Below, piece by piece: positions 25,165 through 32,499 of a stretch of 33,630 nucleotides of DNA. This DNA comes from JALOAT01 sp041677345 (GTDB lineage Bacteria; Pseudomonadota; Gammaproteobacteria; Thiohalomonadales; Thiohalomonadaceae): NCBI GenBank assembly GCA_041677345.1, contig JBAYQE010000023.1, positions 1-33,630 on the forward strand, in the 5' to 3' direction. The translations under genes were made by a program, and so were the position numbers. The notes beneath the pieces were generated by a model, which had not been told where the DNA came from, made no database searches, and saw only the letters and a list, made by a program, of their open reading frames with translations. Position 1 is the first letter of the stretch, and every line of letters begins with the position of its first letter.

Positions 25165-26604
25165 ATGCCCCAGATCATCAACACCAATATCATGTCGCTG
25201 AATTCCCAGCGCAACTTGAACACCTCACAGACGGCACTGCAGACCTCGTTGCAGCGCCTGTCCTCCGGTCTGCGTATCAACAGTGCCAAGGATGATGCGG
25301 CGGGTCTTGCCATTTCCGAGCGCTTCACCACGCAGATTCGTGGCCTGAACCAGGCGATGCGCAACGCGAATGATGGTATTTCTCTTGCCCAGACCGCCGA
25401 AGGCGCGCTGTCCGAGGTAAACAACAACCTGCAGCGCATTCGCGAACTGGCTGTGCAGTCCGTGAATGCCACCAATTCGGCCTCGGACCGTGCCGCCCTG
25501 GATCAGGAAGTACAGCAGCGCATCGCCGAGATCGAGCGTATCGCTTCCCAGACCAACTTTAACGGCCAGAAGATCCTCGACGGCAGCTTTGGTACGGCGG
25601 CGTTCCAGGTCGGTGCAAACGTGGGTGAGACCATCACCCTGAACCTCACCACTGGCATGAAGTCCACCCAGATGGGGCAGATTGCCAGCGCCACCGGTAC
25701 TGCGGTGACTAACGCGGTCTTGACGGATGGCGGGCTTACGGTGGCCGTGGGTACTGGCGCAGCCGTATCCGTCGGCGCCTCGGTGGCAGGTACTGAAGCA
25801 GGCCAGTCCAATTACAGCGCCTGGGCCAAGGCGAATGCCATCAACAACGCAGGTGTGTCGGGTCTGACCGCGACGGCCGCTAACAGCCATACCGGGGCGT
25901 TCTCCACCATCACGAACGCCGATGCCACCTCGACCTACGAGCTGACCATCAACGGCGTTGCCATCTTCAGCGGCGCGGACAACATTGCCGCAGGCGCTTC
26001 ACTGACCGCCGCGGATGTGGCGGCCCAGGTGAACCTCTACGCGAGCCAAACCGGCGTATCGGCCTCGGTGAGCGGCACGGATCTGACCTTCACGACCGTT
26101 GACGGCCGTGACACCGTTATCGCCGAAACCATCACTCAGGGCGCAGGTGCGACCTTGGCGGGTACCGGTATCGCTGCAACGTCCGAGGGTGAAGTCCGCG
26201 GTACCGTGACGCTGTCCGCCTCGGACAACATCGTCATGACCGGCCAGTTTGCCGATATCGGCCATGCGGCCACCATCTCCAAGGACTCGGTCACGCTGAA
26301 CAGCGTCGATGTGCTGAACGAAGACAACGCCAACGAAACCATCCAGCGTGTGGATTCGGCGCTGACGGCTGTCAGCTCTCTGCGCAGCACCTTCGGTGCC
26401 ATCCAGAACCGCTTCGAGTCGACCATCGCGAACCTGAGCGCTACGACTGAAAACCTGACCGCCTCCCGCAGCCGTATCCAGGACACGGACTTCGCGGCCG
26501 AGACGGCGAACCTGACCCGCGCCCAGATCCTCCAGCAGGCGGGCGTGGCGATGCTGGCCCAGGCGAACCAGCTGCCGCAGAACGTGCTGTCCCTGCTGCG
26601 GTAA
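25165..26604 (+). CDS. fliC: Flagellin FliC
   Basis: Filament subunit. 479 aa. The conserved N-terminal D0/D1 part begins MPQIINTNIMSLNSQRNL and contains LQRLSSGLRINSAKDDAAGLAISERF and IRELAVQSVNATNS. The C-terminal part has the family closing pattern DTDFAAETANLTRAQILQQAG and ends NQLPQNVLSLLR. The variable centre contains Flagellin_IN-like repeats (e.g. AWAKANAINNAGVSGLTA). Single flagellin in the window; served by two FliS-type chaperones downstream. Late gene from the sigma-28 promoter. Confidence 0.98.
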   Translation: MPQIINTNIMSLNSQRNLNTSQTALQTSLQRLSSGLRINSAKDDAAGLAISERFTTQIRGLNQAMRNANDGISLAQTAEGALSEVNNNLQRIRELAVQSVNATNSASDRAALDQEVQQRIAEIERIASQTNFNGQKILDGSFGTAAFQVGANVGETITLNLTTGMKSTQMGQIASATGTAVTNAVLTDGGLTVAVGTGAAVSVGASVAGTEAGQSNYSAWAKANAINNAGVSGLTATAANSHTGAFSTITNADATSTYELTINGVAIFSGADNIAAGASLTAADVAAQVNLYASQTGVSASVSGTDLTFTTVDGRDTVIAETITQGAGATLAGTGIAATSEGEVRGTVTLSASDNIVMTGQFADIGHAATISKDSVTLNSVDVLNEDNANETIQRVDSALTAVSSLRSTFGAIQNRFESTIANLSATTENLTASRSRIQDTDFAAETANLTRAQILQQAGVAMLAQANQLPQNVLSLLR

Positions 26605-26629
26605 GGTTCAGGAGCAAGTAGCACTGGAC

Positions 26630-26653
26630 GGGAGCGGTCGCAAGACCGCTCCC
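26630..26653 (+). terminator. Strong hairpin between fliC and flaG
   Basis: GGGAGCGGTC-GCAA-GACCGCTCCC: a perfect 10-bp stem with a GNRA-class tetraloop, no U tract after it. Likely a partial terminator or mRNA 3' stabiliser that lowers flaG-fliD expression relative to flagellin. The arm resembles the REP arms at 29823 and 29981. Confidence 0.6.
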
Positions 26654-26676
26654 GTAGCGGCGTAAGGAGGTGAACC

Positions 26677-27057
26677 ATGCCTACGGAGATTGGTAACACG
26701 ATGCCGGTTGCGGCTCCGGTCCCGCTTGGCGCGAACTCACCGCAGCGCAAGCCTGCCGAGCAGCAGCCTGCTGCCGAGCAGCCGCAAGAGGACGTTAAGC
26801 CTGCGGTGAGTAGCGCAGAATTGCGCAAGGTCGTCGCCGAAGTGGCGCAATATGTGCGTCGCGATCTCAATTTCAGTCTGGACGAGGGCACTGGCCGCAC
26901 GGTCGTGAAAGTGATCGACTCGGAAAGCAACGAAGTGGTCCGGCAGATCCCGTCCGAGGAAATGCTGGTGCTGGCCCGTTATCTGGCACAACTGGCAGAG
27001 GAAAACGCGATTTCCGGGGAACAGGCGAAGGGCCTTTTGCTGACCGCACGGGTATAA
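26677..27057 (+). CDS. flaG: FlaG family protein
   Basis: Small protein found between flagellin and cap genes, linked to filament length in other bacteria. 126 aa. A polar Pro/Gln-rich first half (about 45 residues) is followed by the FlaG domain: VAEVAQYVRRDLNFSLDEGTGRTVVKVID and VVRQIPSEEMLVLARYLA. An ideal AAGGAGGTGA precedes ATG 26677. Confidence 0.93.
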   Translation: MPTEIGNTMPVAAPVPLGANSPQRKPAEQQPAAEQPQEDVKPAVSSAELRKVVAEVAQYVRRDLNFSLDEGTGRTVVKVIDSESNEVVRQIPSEEMLVLARYLAQLAEENAISGEQAKGLLLTARV

Positions 27058-27088
27058 TGCGGCAGCGTAGTGACACCGGAGGGAAGAG

Positions 27089-29062
27089 ATGGCTATCACC
27101 TCGATGGGAATCGGCTCGGGCATCGACATCAAGAGCCTGGTGGACCAACTCGTCGCCGCCGAAGCCCAACCTGCAGCCAATCGTCTGGCGCGCCAGGAAT
27201 CGAAATTTCAGGGCCAGCTCTCGGCACTCGGTTCACTGAAGGGTGCGCTCTCCAGCTTCAAGTCATCGCTTTCGGGCTTGACCGCGCTCTCGGGTTTCAA
27301 TCAACGCTCCGCAACGTCGACGAACGAAGAACTCTTTACGGTCACTGCGAACGGCAGTGCCGTTCCCGGTAACTACCAGGTCGAAGTGCTTCAGCTTGCC
27401 AAGGCGCAGTCCCTGCGCTCGAAGGTCGGCTTCGATTCCAGCACCGCAAGCGTAGGCACCGGTACCCTCACGTTTCAGTTCGGGGATGCCTCCAAGCCCG
27501 CGCAAACCATCACCATCGATGCTGCCAATGATTCATTGGAAGGGATCCGTGATGCGGTGAACGCGGCCAAGATCGGCGTTCAGGCATCCATCGTGAAGGG
27601 AGACAAGCATTATCTCGTCTTCAGTAGTGAAGGTACCGGTGAAGACAACAGTTTGAAGATCTCGGTGGAGGAAGATGCCGGCGCGCCCGGATTGGCCACC
27701 TTCGCCTATGCCCCCGGCGTCGAGGGCGACATGGAAGCGAGCTCGCAGGCCCAGAATGCCCAGTTGAAGATCAATGGCGTTTTGGTGAGCCGCGCCACCA
27801 ACACCATCGATGATGCCATCGAGGGCCTGACAATCACGCTGAAGAAGGAGTCGGAACCGGGTGTCACTGCGGGGTTGTCAGTTGCGCTGGACAAGGGAGC
27901 GGCCACGAAAGCGGTGGAAGGCTTCGTCACTGCCTACAACAGCCTGATGGGGACGGTGAAATCCCTCTCCGGATACGACGCGCAGACCCAGAAAGGCGGC
28001 GTGCTGATTGGGGACTCGTCAGTGCGCAGCATCACCAATCAGATCCGCAATATTCTGGGTAACACCGTTGCCGGACTCACGGGCAGCTACCGTTCCTTGG
28101 CAGATATCGGCATCAAGACAAAAACCGACGGCACACTGGAACTCGACAAGACCAAGCTGGACAAGGCGCTCACTGACAACTTCGACGACATCGGTCGCCT
28201 GTTTGCCGCCGCGGGCAAACCGAACGACGCTCAGGTGCGCTTCGACAGCGCCACGGCCAACACCAAGGAAGGCGGGTATGACGTCGTTGTCACCCGACTC
28301 GCAAGTTCGGGCATGTACACCGATCCGGATGTTGCGCTTGGCGCATGGCCGGTCATCGTCGACGACAGCAACGACACGTTCACCATCAAGGTCGATGGCG
28401 TCACCTCCGGCATCCTGTCGCTCGGCCAGCGCGCCTATGCCGACGGAGAGGAATTGGCAGCGGAACTGCAGAGTCGTATCAATGGCGATAGTGCCCTGCA
28501 GGAAGCTGGAGTTTCTGTGGGCGTGGCATTCGAGAATGGTCGTTTCGTATTCACGTCGGACAGGATCGGTGCAGGCTCCTCGGTAGAGATTCTTTCCGTG
28601 GAAGATGCCACGGCCAGCGCAGGCATCGGTTTGACCGTGAAAGCCGAGGCACGCATTGACGGCGAAGACGTGGCGGGCACGATCGGCGGCGTGGCTGCCT
28701 TGGGTAATGGCATCTATCTCACGGGCAAGGGTGACGCGGACGGTCTCAAGATCGCCATCGAGGGCGCGGCTACCGGAAACCGCGGCACGGTGGTTTTCTC
28801 CCGCGGCGTGGCCGACAAACTCAATTCGCTTTTCGACAAACTGCTCGACGGTGAAAGCTTCCTGAACCAGCGCACGGAATCGCTGAACGACAGCATCGAA
28901 GATATCGGCGATCAGCGTGAAGCGCTGGAGCGTCGCCTGGAATCGGTGCAGCAACGCTATATGGCGCAATTCACGGCCATGGATGCATTGATTGCACAGC
29001 TCAACAGCACCGGCAGTTTTCTGACCCAGCGACTCGCCTCACTCAACACGTCCAGTCAGTAA
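27089..29062 (+). CDS. fliD: Filament cap protein FliD (HAP2)
   Basis: Cap at the filament tip that folds incoming flagellin. 657 aa. The N-terminal domain starts ITSMGIGSGIDIKSLVDQLVAAEAQP and includes LGSLKGALSSFKSSLSGLTAL; the C-terminal domain contains LNDSIEDIGDQREALERRLESVQQRYMAQFTAMDALIAQLNSTGSFL. Internal FliD_C features include VEGFVTAYNSLMGTVKSLSGYD and GVLIGDSSVRSITNQIRNIL. GGAGG lies 7 nt before ATG 27089. Its length is at the upper end, from an added segment around residues 390-540. Confidence 0.97.
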   Translation: MAITSMGIGSGIDIKSLVDQLVAAEAQPAANRLARQESKFQGQLSALGSLKGALSSFKSSLSGLTALSGFNQRSATSTNEELFTVTANGSAVPGNYQVEVLQLAKAQSLRSKVGFDSSTASVGTGTLTFQFGDASKPAQTITIDAANDSLEGIRDAVNAAKIGVQASIVKGDKHYLVFSSEGTGEDNSLKISVEEDAGAPGLATFAYAPGVEGDMEASSQAQNAQLKINGVLVSRATNTIDDAIEGLTITLKKESEPGVTAGLSVALDKGAATKAVEGFVTAYNSLMGTVKSLSGYDAQTQKGGVLIGDSSVRSITNQIRNILGNTVAGLTGSYRSLADIGIKTKTDGTLELDKTKLDKALTDNFDDIGRLFAAAGKPNDAQVRFDSATANTKEGGYDVVVTRLASSGMYTDPDVALGAWPVIVDDSNDTFTIKVDGVTSGILSLGQRAYADGEELAAELQSRINGDSALQEAGVSVGVAFENGRFVFTSDRIGAGSSVEILSVEDATASAGIGLTVKAEARIDGEDVAGTIGGVAALGNGIYLTGKGDADGLKIAIEGAATGNRGTVVFSRGVADKLNSLFDKLLDGESFLNQRTESLNDSIEDIGDQREALERRLESVQQRYMAQFTAMDALIAQLNSTGSFLTQRLASLNTSSQ

Positions 29063-29083
29063 CACACTATCGAGGTGACCGCC

Positions 29084-29494
29084 ATGAACCCTCAGGACGC
29101 ACTTCGGCAATATGCCAGTGCGGCGATTGAAGGACGCGTGGAAACGGCCACGCCGCACGCGCTCGTAGCCATGCTCATGGACGGTGCACTGGAAAAAATC
29201 GCCATCGCCCGAATGCACATGGAGAACGCACAGGTCGCCCAAAAGGGCGAGCATGTCAGCTGGGCCATCAGCATCATCGCCGGCCTGCGTGCCAGCCTCG
29301 AGCGCGAGCAGGGTGGCGAAATTGCCACAAATCTGGACGCACTCTACGACTACATGGAGCGGCGCCTGCTCGAAGGCAATCTCCGTAATGACACCGGCAT
29401 GCTTGACGAAGTCAGCGGACTCCTGCGACGGATCAAGTCCGGCTGGGACGCCATTCCGGAGGAATTGCGCCGTGCCGGAGCGCCCACGCCATGA
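29084..29494 (+). CDS. fliS: Flagellin export chaperone FliS, copy 1
   Basis: Binds the flagellin C-terminus in the cytoplasm to stop early polymerisation. 136 aa. Shows TPHALVAMLMDGALEKIAIARMHMEN, WAISIIAGLRASLEREQGGEIATNLDALYDYMERRLLEGNLRND, the FliS fold signature. GAGGTG lies 7 nt before ATG 29084; an in-frame GTG at 29075 would overlap that site, so ATG 29084 is preferred. Its stop overlaps the fliT-like start (ATGA). Confidence 0.95.
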   Translation: MNPQDALRQYASAAIEGRVETATPHALVAMLMDGALEKIAIARMHMENAQVAQKGEHVSWAISIIAGLRASLEREQGGEIATNLDALYDYMERRLLEGNLRNDTGMLDEVSGLLRRIKSGWDAIPEELRRAGAPTP

Positions 29495-29811
29495 GTTCCA
29501 TTACCGAGCGCCGCGCAACACTCACCGCCCTCGTGTCCCTTTCCGAGCAAATGCTCGAGTGTGCCCGCAAGGGTGAGTGGGACGCGGTACCGGTGCTGGA
29601 AACACAGCGCAGGGAGGGTCTGGAAGCATTCTTTTCCAACGCCACCTTGCCGGAAGAGGCGGCTTTCATCGAACCCGCCCTCGAAGGCATCCTCGAAATC
29701 GATCGCCAGCTCATCGAACTGGCTACCGAGTCGCGTGAAGTGGCGGCGGCGAAGCTGAAAGACCTCCAACAAGGCCGCCGCGCCCAAAGCGCCTACAACA
29801 GCAACCGCTGA
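29491..29811 (+). CDS. fliT: FliT-like flagellar chaperone
   Basis: Small helical protein (106 aa) directly after fliS and overlapping it by 4 nt. FliT proteins chaperone the cap protein FliD. Visible helices: RRATLTALVSLSEQMLECARKGEWDAVPVLETQRREGLEAFF and ILEIDRQLIELATESREVAAAKLKDLQQGRRAQSAYNSN, matching the FliT pattern of helices ending in Gln/Arg-rich residues. FliT sequences diverge strongly, so the name rests on position, size and pattern. Confidence 0.82.
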   Translation: MSSITERRATLTALVSLSEQMLECARKGEWDAVPVLETQRREGLEAFFSNATLPEEAAFIEPALEGILEIDRQLIELATESREVAAAKLKDLQQGRRAQSAYNSNR

Positions 29812-29822
29812 AAACCCATCCC

Positions 29823-29891
29823 GTAGGAGCGGCCACCGGCCGCGAACAGGCGTCCAGAGCGGCGGAAATCGCGGCCGGTGGCCGCTCCTAC
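29823..29891. repeat. REP-type long inverted repeat, copy 1
   Basis: Perfect 23-nt arms (left begins GTAGGAGCGGCC at 29823-29845, right ends GGCCGCTCCTAC at 29869-29891) around a 23-nt spacer. The GTAGGAGCGG start is the head of extragenic palindromes in pseudomonads and relatives. Follows fliT; may also act as a terminator or mRNA stabiliser. Confidence 0.85.
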
Positions 29892-29980
29892 AAGAGAATG
29901 GTTCGGTGGATCGACCGAGCCCGCAGCCGTCCATTACCCCCGTGCCTGCGTGACACCAGCCCGGCAGGTCGTACCCCCTT

Positions 29981-30050
29981 GTAGGAGCGGTCATCGGCCG
30001 CGAACTGGGCGTCCAGAGCGGCGCAAATCGCGGCCGGTGGCCGCTCCTGC
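29981..30050. repeat. REP-type long inverted repeat, copy 2
   Basis: Second copy in the same orientation 89 nt later. Arms 29981-30003 and 30028-30050 with a few mismatches (GGTCATCGG versus GGCCACCGG; right end CTGC not CTAC) and a 24-nt spacer containing GCGTCCAGAGCGGCG, shared with copy 1. Together the two form a BIME/REPIN-like cluster between fliT and fliS copy 2. Confidence 0.82.
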
Positions 30051-30141
30051 ACTGGGAGGGTTGGTGAATGCGGTTATTGTGGAAGCGGGGTCACCCACGG
30101 TAGGCCTCTGAATTCCCGGGCGCCAACAGCCGTGCCACGAC

Positions 30142-30168
30142 TAAAGTTGCAGCCCTTTCGGCCGATTT
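30142..30168 (+). promoter_or_regulatory. Sigma-28 promoter of fliS copy 2
   Basis: TAAAGTTG (30142-30149), 11-nt spacer, GCCGATTT (30161-30168): 7/8 and 6/8 to the FliA consensus. Gives the second fliS its own late promoter after the REP cluster. Confidence 0.7.
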
Positions 30169-30204
30169 AATGCACAAACCCAAGAACGCGGGGAGCCATG
30201 CGTT

Positions 30205-30636
30205 ATGCCGACCAGCCATGCCTTGAATCAGTACCGTCAGGTCAAAGTACAAACCGCCGTGCCGACGGCGGATCCCCATCGCCTGGTCGCCATGCTGTTC
30301 GAGGGAGCGTTGGAGAAGATCCAGGGCGCCAAGCTGCGCATCGACCATCACGGCAGCATCGCCGAAAAGGGCGAGCTGATCAGTGGCGCCATATCCATTA
30401 CCGACGCGTTGCGTGCGAGTCTGGACAAGACTCAAGGTGGCGAAATCGCCGAAAATCTTGACCAACTGTACGAGTACATGGGCCGTCGTCTGCTTGAGGC
30501 CAACCTCCACAATGACACCAAGGCCTTGGACGAAGTGGCCTTCCTGCTGCGCTCCATCGAAGAGGCCTGGAGCGCCATTGCCCCGCAGGAGACTGGACCG
30601 GTGGAGCCAACTGCGCGTATCTCTGTCGGTGCCTGA
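30205..30636 (+). CDS. Flagellin export chaperone FliS paralogue, copy 2
   Basis: 143-aa FliS family member, clearly related to copy 1 but diverged: ADPHRLVAMLFEGALEKIQGAKLRIDHHG, ISITDALRASLDKTQGGEIAENLDQLYEYMGRRLLEANLHNDTKALDE. Both copies share ALRASL/LRASL, QGGEIA-NLD and RRLLE-NL-ND. Start ATG 30205, with GGGGAG 10 nt upstream. Separated from fliT by the REP pair and with its own sigma-28 promoter, so it is likely a separate late transcript. The substrate could be flagellin or another exported protein; the sequence does not tell. Confidence 0.93.
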   Translation: MPTSHALNQYRQVKVQTAVPTADPHRLVAMLFEGALEKIQGAKLRIDHHGSIAEKGELISGAISITDALRASLDKTQGGEIAENLDQLYEYMGRRLLEANLHNDTKALDEVAFLLRSIEEAWSAIAPQETGPVEPTARISVGA

Positions 30637-30718
30637 GGGCCGTGCCCATGCCTTTCGAGACCTGGTTTTTCTTGCGTCCACGCCCGTGTGATCGGTGGCA
30701 CGTCCTAGCGACAATATT

Positions 30719-30746
30719 TTGACAATTTCACCGGAGCTGTTACGCT
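30719..30746 (+). promoter_or_regulatory. Likely sigma-70 promoter of fleQ
   Basis: Perfect -35 TTGACA (30719-30724), 16-nt spacer, weak -10 TACGCT (30741-30746). A TGGCAC nearby at 30697 lacks a -12 partner at the right distance, so sigma-54 is not favoured here. Confidence 0.45.
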
Positions 30747-30799
30747 GGGTCGCCCGCGCAGATTGGGTGTAAATCCCTGTTTCATAAGAGAGGCTCCGG

Positions 30800-32182
30800 G
30801 TGAGCGGCGACACAATCCTGGTAGTGGATCGAGACGACCGGCGTCGCGATCGGCTCGTCGCGGTGCTGGAGTTTCTTGGCGAACGCAATCTGGCCTGCGC
30901 CCAGAGCGGCGCCGCGGGTGACCTGGCCGCGGAACGCATCAAGGCGGTGTTCTTCACCGAACGCGCCGATCTGGACGCGCTTCAGCGCTGGGCCCACTCC
31001 GTGCCGCTGTTCCTGGTCACCGACCGCAGCGATGTCCCACCCGGGGTCCTCGCCCGGCTCGACCTGCCGTTGCGCCAGTACCAGGTGGTCACAGCCCTGC
31101 ACCGGGCCGGTGTCTTCTGCGAGCAGCGCCGCTCGTCGGCAAGCGAAAACCAGGCGCGCCTCGCGCGGGTATTCGTGGGTAACGACGGTGGCGTGCGCCA
31201 GGTACGCCGCCTCATCAACCAGGTCGCCGATTCCGAGGCCAACGTCATCATCCTGGGTGAATCCGGCACGGGCAAGGAGGTTATCGCCCGTAGCCTGCAT
31301 TACCTGTCGTCGCGCCGCGAAAATCCCTTTGTGCCAGTGAACTGTGGCGCGATCCCGGGTGAACTCCTGGAAAGCGAACTGTTCGGCCACGAAAAGGGTG
31401 CATTCACCGGTGCCCTCACCACACGCCAGGGCCGCTTCGAAATGGCCGAGGGCGGGACGCTGTTCCTGGACGAAATCGGCGACATGCCGCTCAACATGCA
31501 GGTGAAGCTATTGCGCGTATTGCAGGAGCGCAGCTTCGAGCGCGTGGGCAGCAACCGCAGCATACCGGCCAATGTACGCGTCATTGCGGCCACCCACCGC
31601 GATCTGGAACAGGCCATCCTCGCTGGCCAGTTCCGCGAAGATTTGTATTACCGCCTCAACGTGTTTCCCATCGAAGTACCGCCCCTGCGCGAACGGCGCG
31701 GAGACATCCCGCTACTGGTCAACGAACTGGTGGCCCGTCTGGAGCGCGAAAACCGCGGCACGGTGCGCCTGACCCAGGCGGCGCTCACCTCGCTGTCGCG
31801 TTACCCCTGGCCGGGCAATGTGCGCGAGCTGTCCAACCTCATCGAGCGGCTGGCCATCATGCATCCGGGGGGCGTAGTGGACTACGGTGACCTGCCGGCC
31901 AAGTTCCAGCTGGATGACAGCCTGGGCGAGTGTGACATACCCCTGCCGGCCGTGCGCGAGCGCCCCATAGTCGAAGTCGCCCCCGTGGCCGCTGGCCCCG
32001 TGGCATTACCGGAGGAGGGGCTGGACCTGAAGGAATACCTGTCCGATCTGGAGCGGAAGCTCATCCTCCAGGCACTGGACGAGAGCGACGGCGTGGTCGC
32101 CCACGCGGCGCAGCGGCTCAAGATGCGACGCACCACCTTGGTGGAGAAGATGCGGAAGTACGGTATCTCGCGGGGGGAGTGA
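30800..32182 (+). CDS. fleQ: Sigma-54-dependent flagellar master activator FleQ/FlrA
   Basis: NtrC-family activator at the top of the polar flagellar cascade; FleQ also binds c-di-GMP in Pseudomonas. 460 aa from GTG 30800 with GAGAGG upstream. The N-terminal receiver-like FleQ domain (1-120) is degenerate: where an Asp acceptor is expected the sequence reads FFTE (Thr53), so phosphorylation is unlikely. The AAA+ domain has Walker A GESGTGKE (153-160), GAFTGA (200-205, contacts sigma-54), Walker B TLFLDEIGDM and the R-finger region FREDLYYRLNVFPI. A C-terminal Fis-type HTH follows (DGVVAHAAQRLKMRRTTLVEKMRKYGI). Neighbour of fleSR. Confidence 0.95.
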   Translation: MSGDTILVVDRDDRRRDRLVAVLEFLGERNLACAQSGAAGDLAAERIKAVFFTERADLDALQRWAHSVPLFLVTDRSDVPPGVLARLDLPLRQYQVVTALHRAGVFCEQRRSSASENQARLARVFVGNDGGVRQVRRLINQVADSEANVIILGESGTGKEVIARSLHYLSSRRENPFVPVNCGAIPGELLESELFGHEKGAFTGALTTRQGRFEMAEGGTLFLDEIGDMPLNMQVKLLRVLQERSFERVGSNRSIPANVRVIAATHRDLEQAILAGQFREDLYYRLNVFPIEVPPLRERRGDIPLLVNELVARLERENRGTVRLTQAALTSLSRYPWPGNVRELSNLIERLAIMHPGGVVDYGDLPAKFQLDDSLGECDIPLPAVRERPIVEVAPVAAGPVALPEEGLDLKEYLSDLERKLILQALDESDGVVAHAAQRLKMRRTTLVEKMRKYGISRGE

Positions 32183-32225
32183 GCGAGGAATTCGTTTCGC
32201 TGCTGTTGCCGCTGTGCTCGGAGCC

Positions 32226-32365
32226 GTAGGTCACGTTGCGAAGCTACGTGACATCTTTCGCGATATTCACATCGTCGCGGTAATCCAAGGTTGCGCTTCG
32301 CGCGAAGCGCATCCTTCGGTAGCGAGTACCGCGAAAACGTCACGTAGCTTCGCAACGTGAGCTAC
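32226..32365. repeat. 140-bp nested palindromic element (MITE/REP-like candidate)
   Basis: Outer 27-nt arms (32226-32252 and 32339-32365) pair at 26 of 27 positions; the arms begin GTAGGTCACG and end CGTGAGCTAC. Inside, TCGCGGTA (32275-32282) pairs with TACCGCGA (32327-32334), AAGG pairs with CCTT, and the centre is a perfect 18-nt palindrome (32293-32310, GCGCTTCGC and its complement). The whole can fold as one long stem in RNA or extrude as a cruciform. No ORF inside. Confidence 0.85.
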
Positions 32366-32449
32366 TCGCACACACCCAAACGGAGTCACGAATTTGACTC
32401 CGCCGCGCCCCGCCAGTTCTAACCTGCGGTAAACAAAGGCAATTTCTTC

Positions 32450-32465
32450 CGGCACGCCCCTTGCT
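32450..32465 (+). promoter_or_regulatory. Sigma-54 promoter of fleSR
   Basis: CGGCACG-CCCC-TTGCT: GG and GC spaced correctly, one mismatch (first base) to TGGCACG-N4-TTGCW. Expected start about 32475, 25 nt before the fleS ATG. It rules out the TTG at 32461 as the translation start. Confidence 0.82.
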
Positions 32466-32499
32466 TGGCCTCAAGCGTTCATTGCGACGTGACAAGGCC

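Larger units (their letters stand above)
32183..32499. other. fleQ-fleS intergenic region
   Basis: 317 nt without a gene. It contains the nested palindrome at 32226-32365 and the fleSR sigma-54 promoter at 32450-32465, described separately. The remaining about 85 nt between them are likely upstream activator-binding DNA, but I cannot mark a site. Confidence 0.6.

Noticed and set aside
27053..27058. Perfect TATAAT overlapping the flaG stop as a fliD promoter
   Set aside because: No -35 element at 16-18 nt; fliD follows flaG closely and is more likely cotranscribed.
29823..30050. CRISPR array
   Set aside because: Only two units, each a long inverted repeat with unequal arms; no short regular direct repeats or unique spacers, and no cas genes.
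30697..30712. TGGCACG upstream of fleQ as a sigma-54 promoter
   Set aside because: No TTGC at the required distance; the nearest GC is out by one and mismatched. A TTGACA-type promoter just downstream is favoured.
32461..32499. TTG 32461 as the fleS start
   Set aside because: It forms part of the -12 element of the sigma-54 promoter, upstream of the predicted transcript start; ATG 32500 is used.
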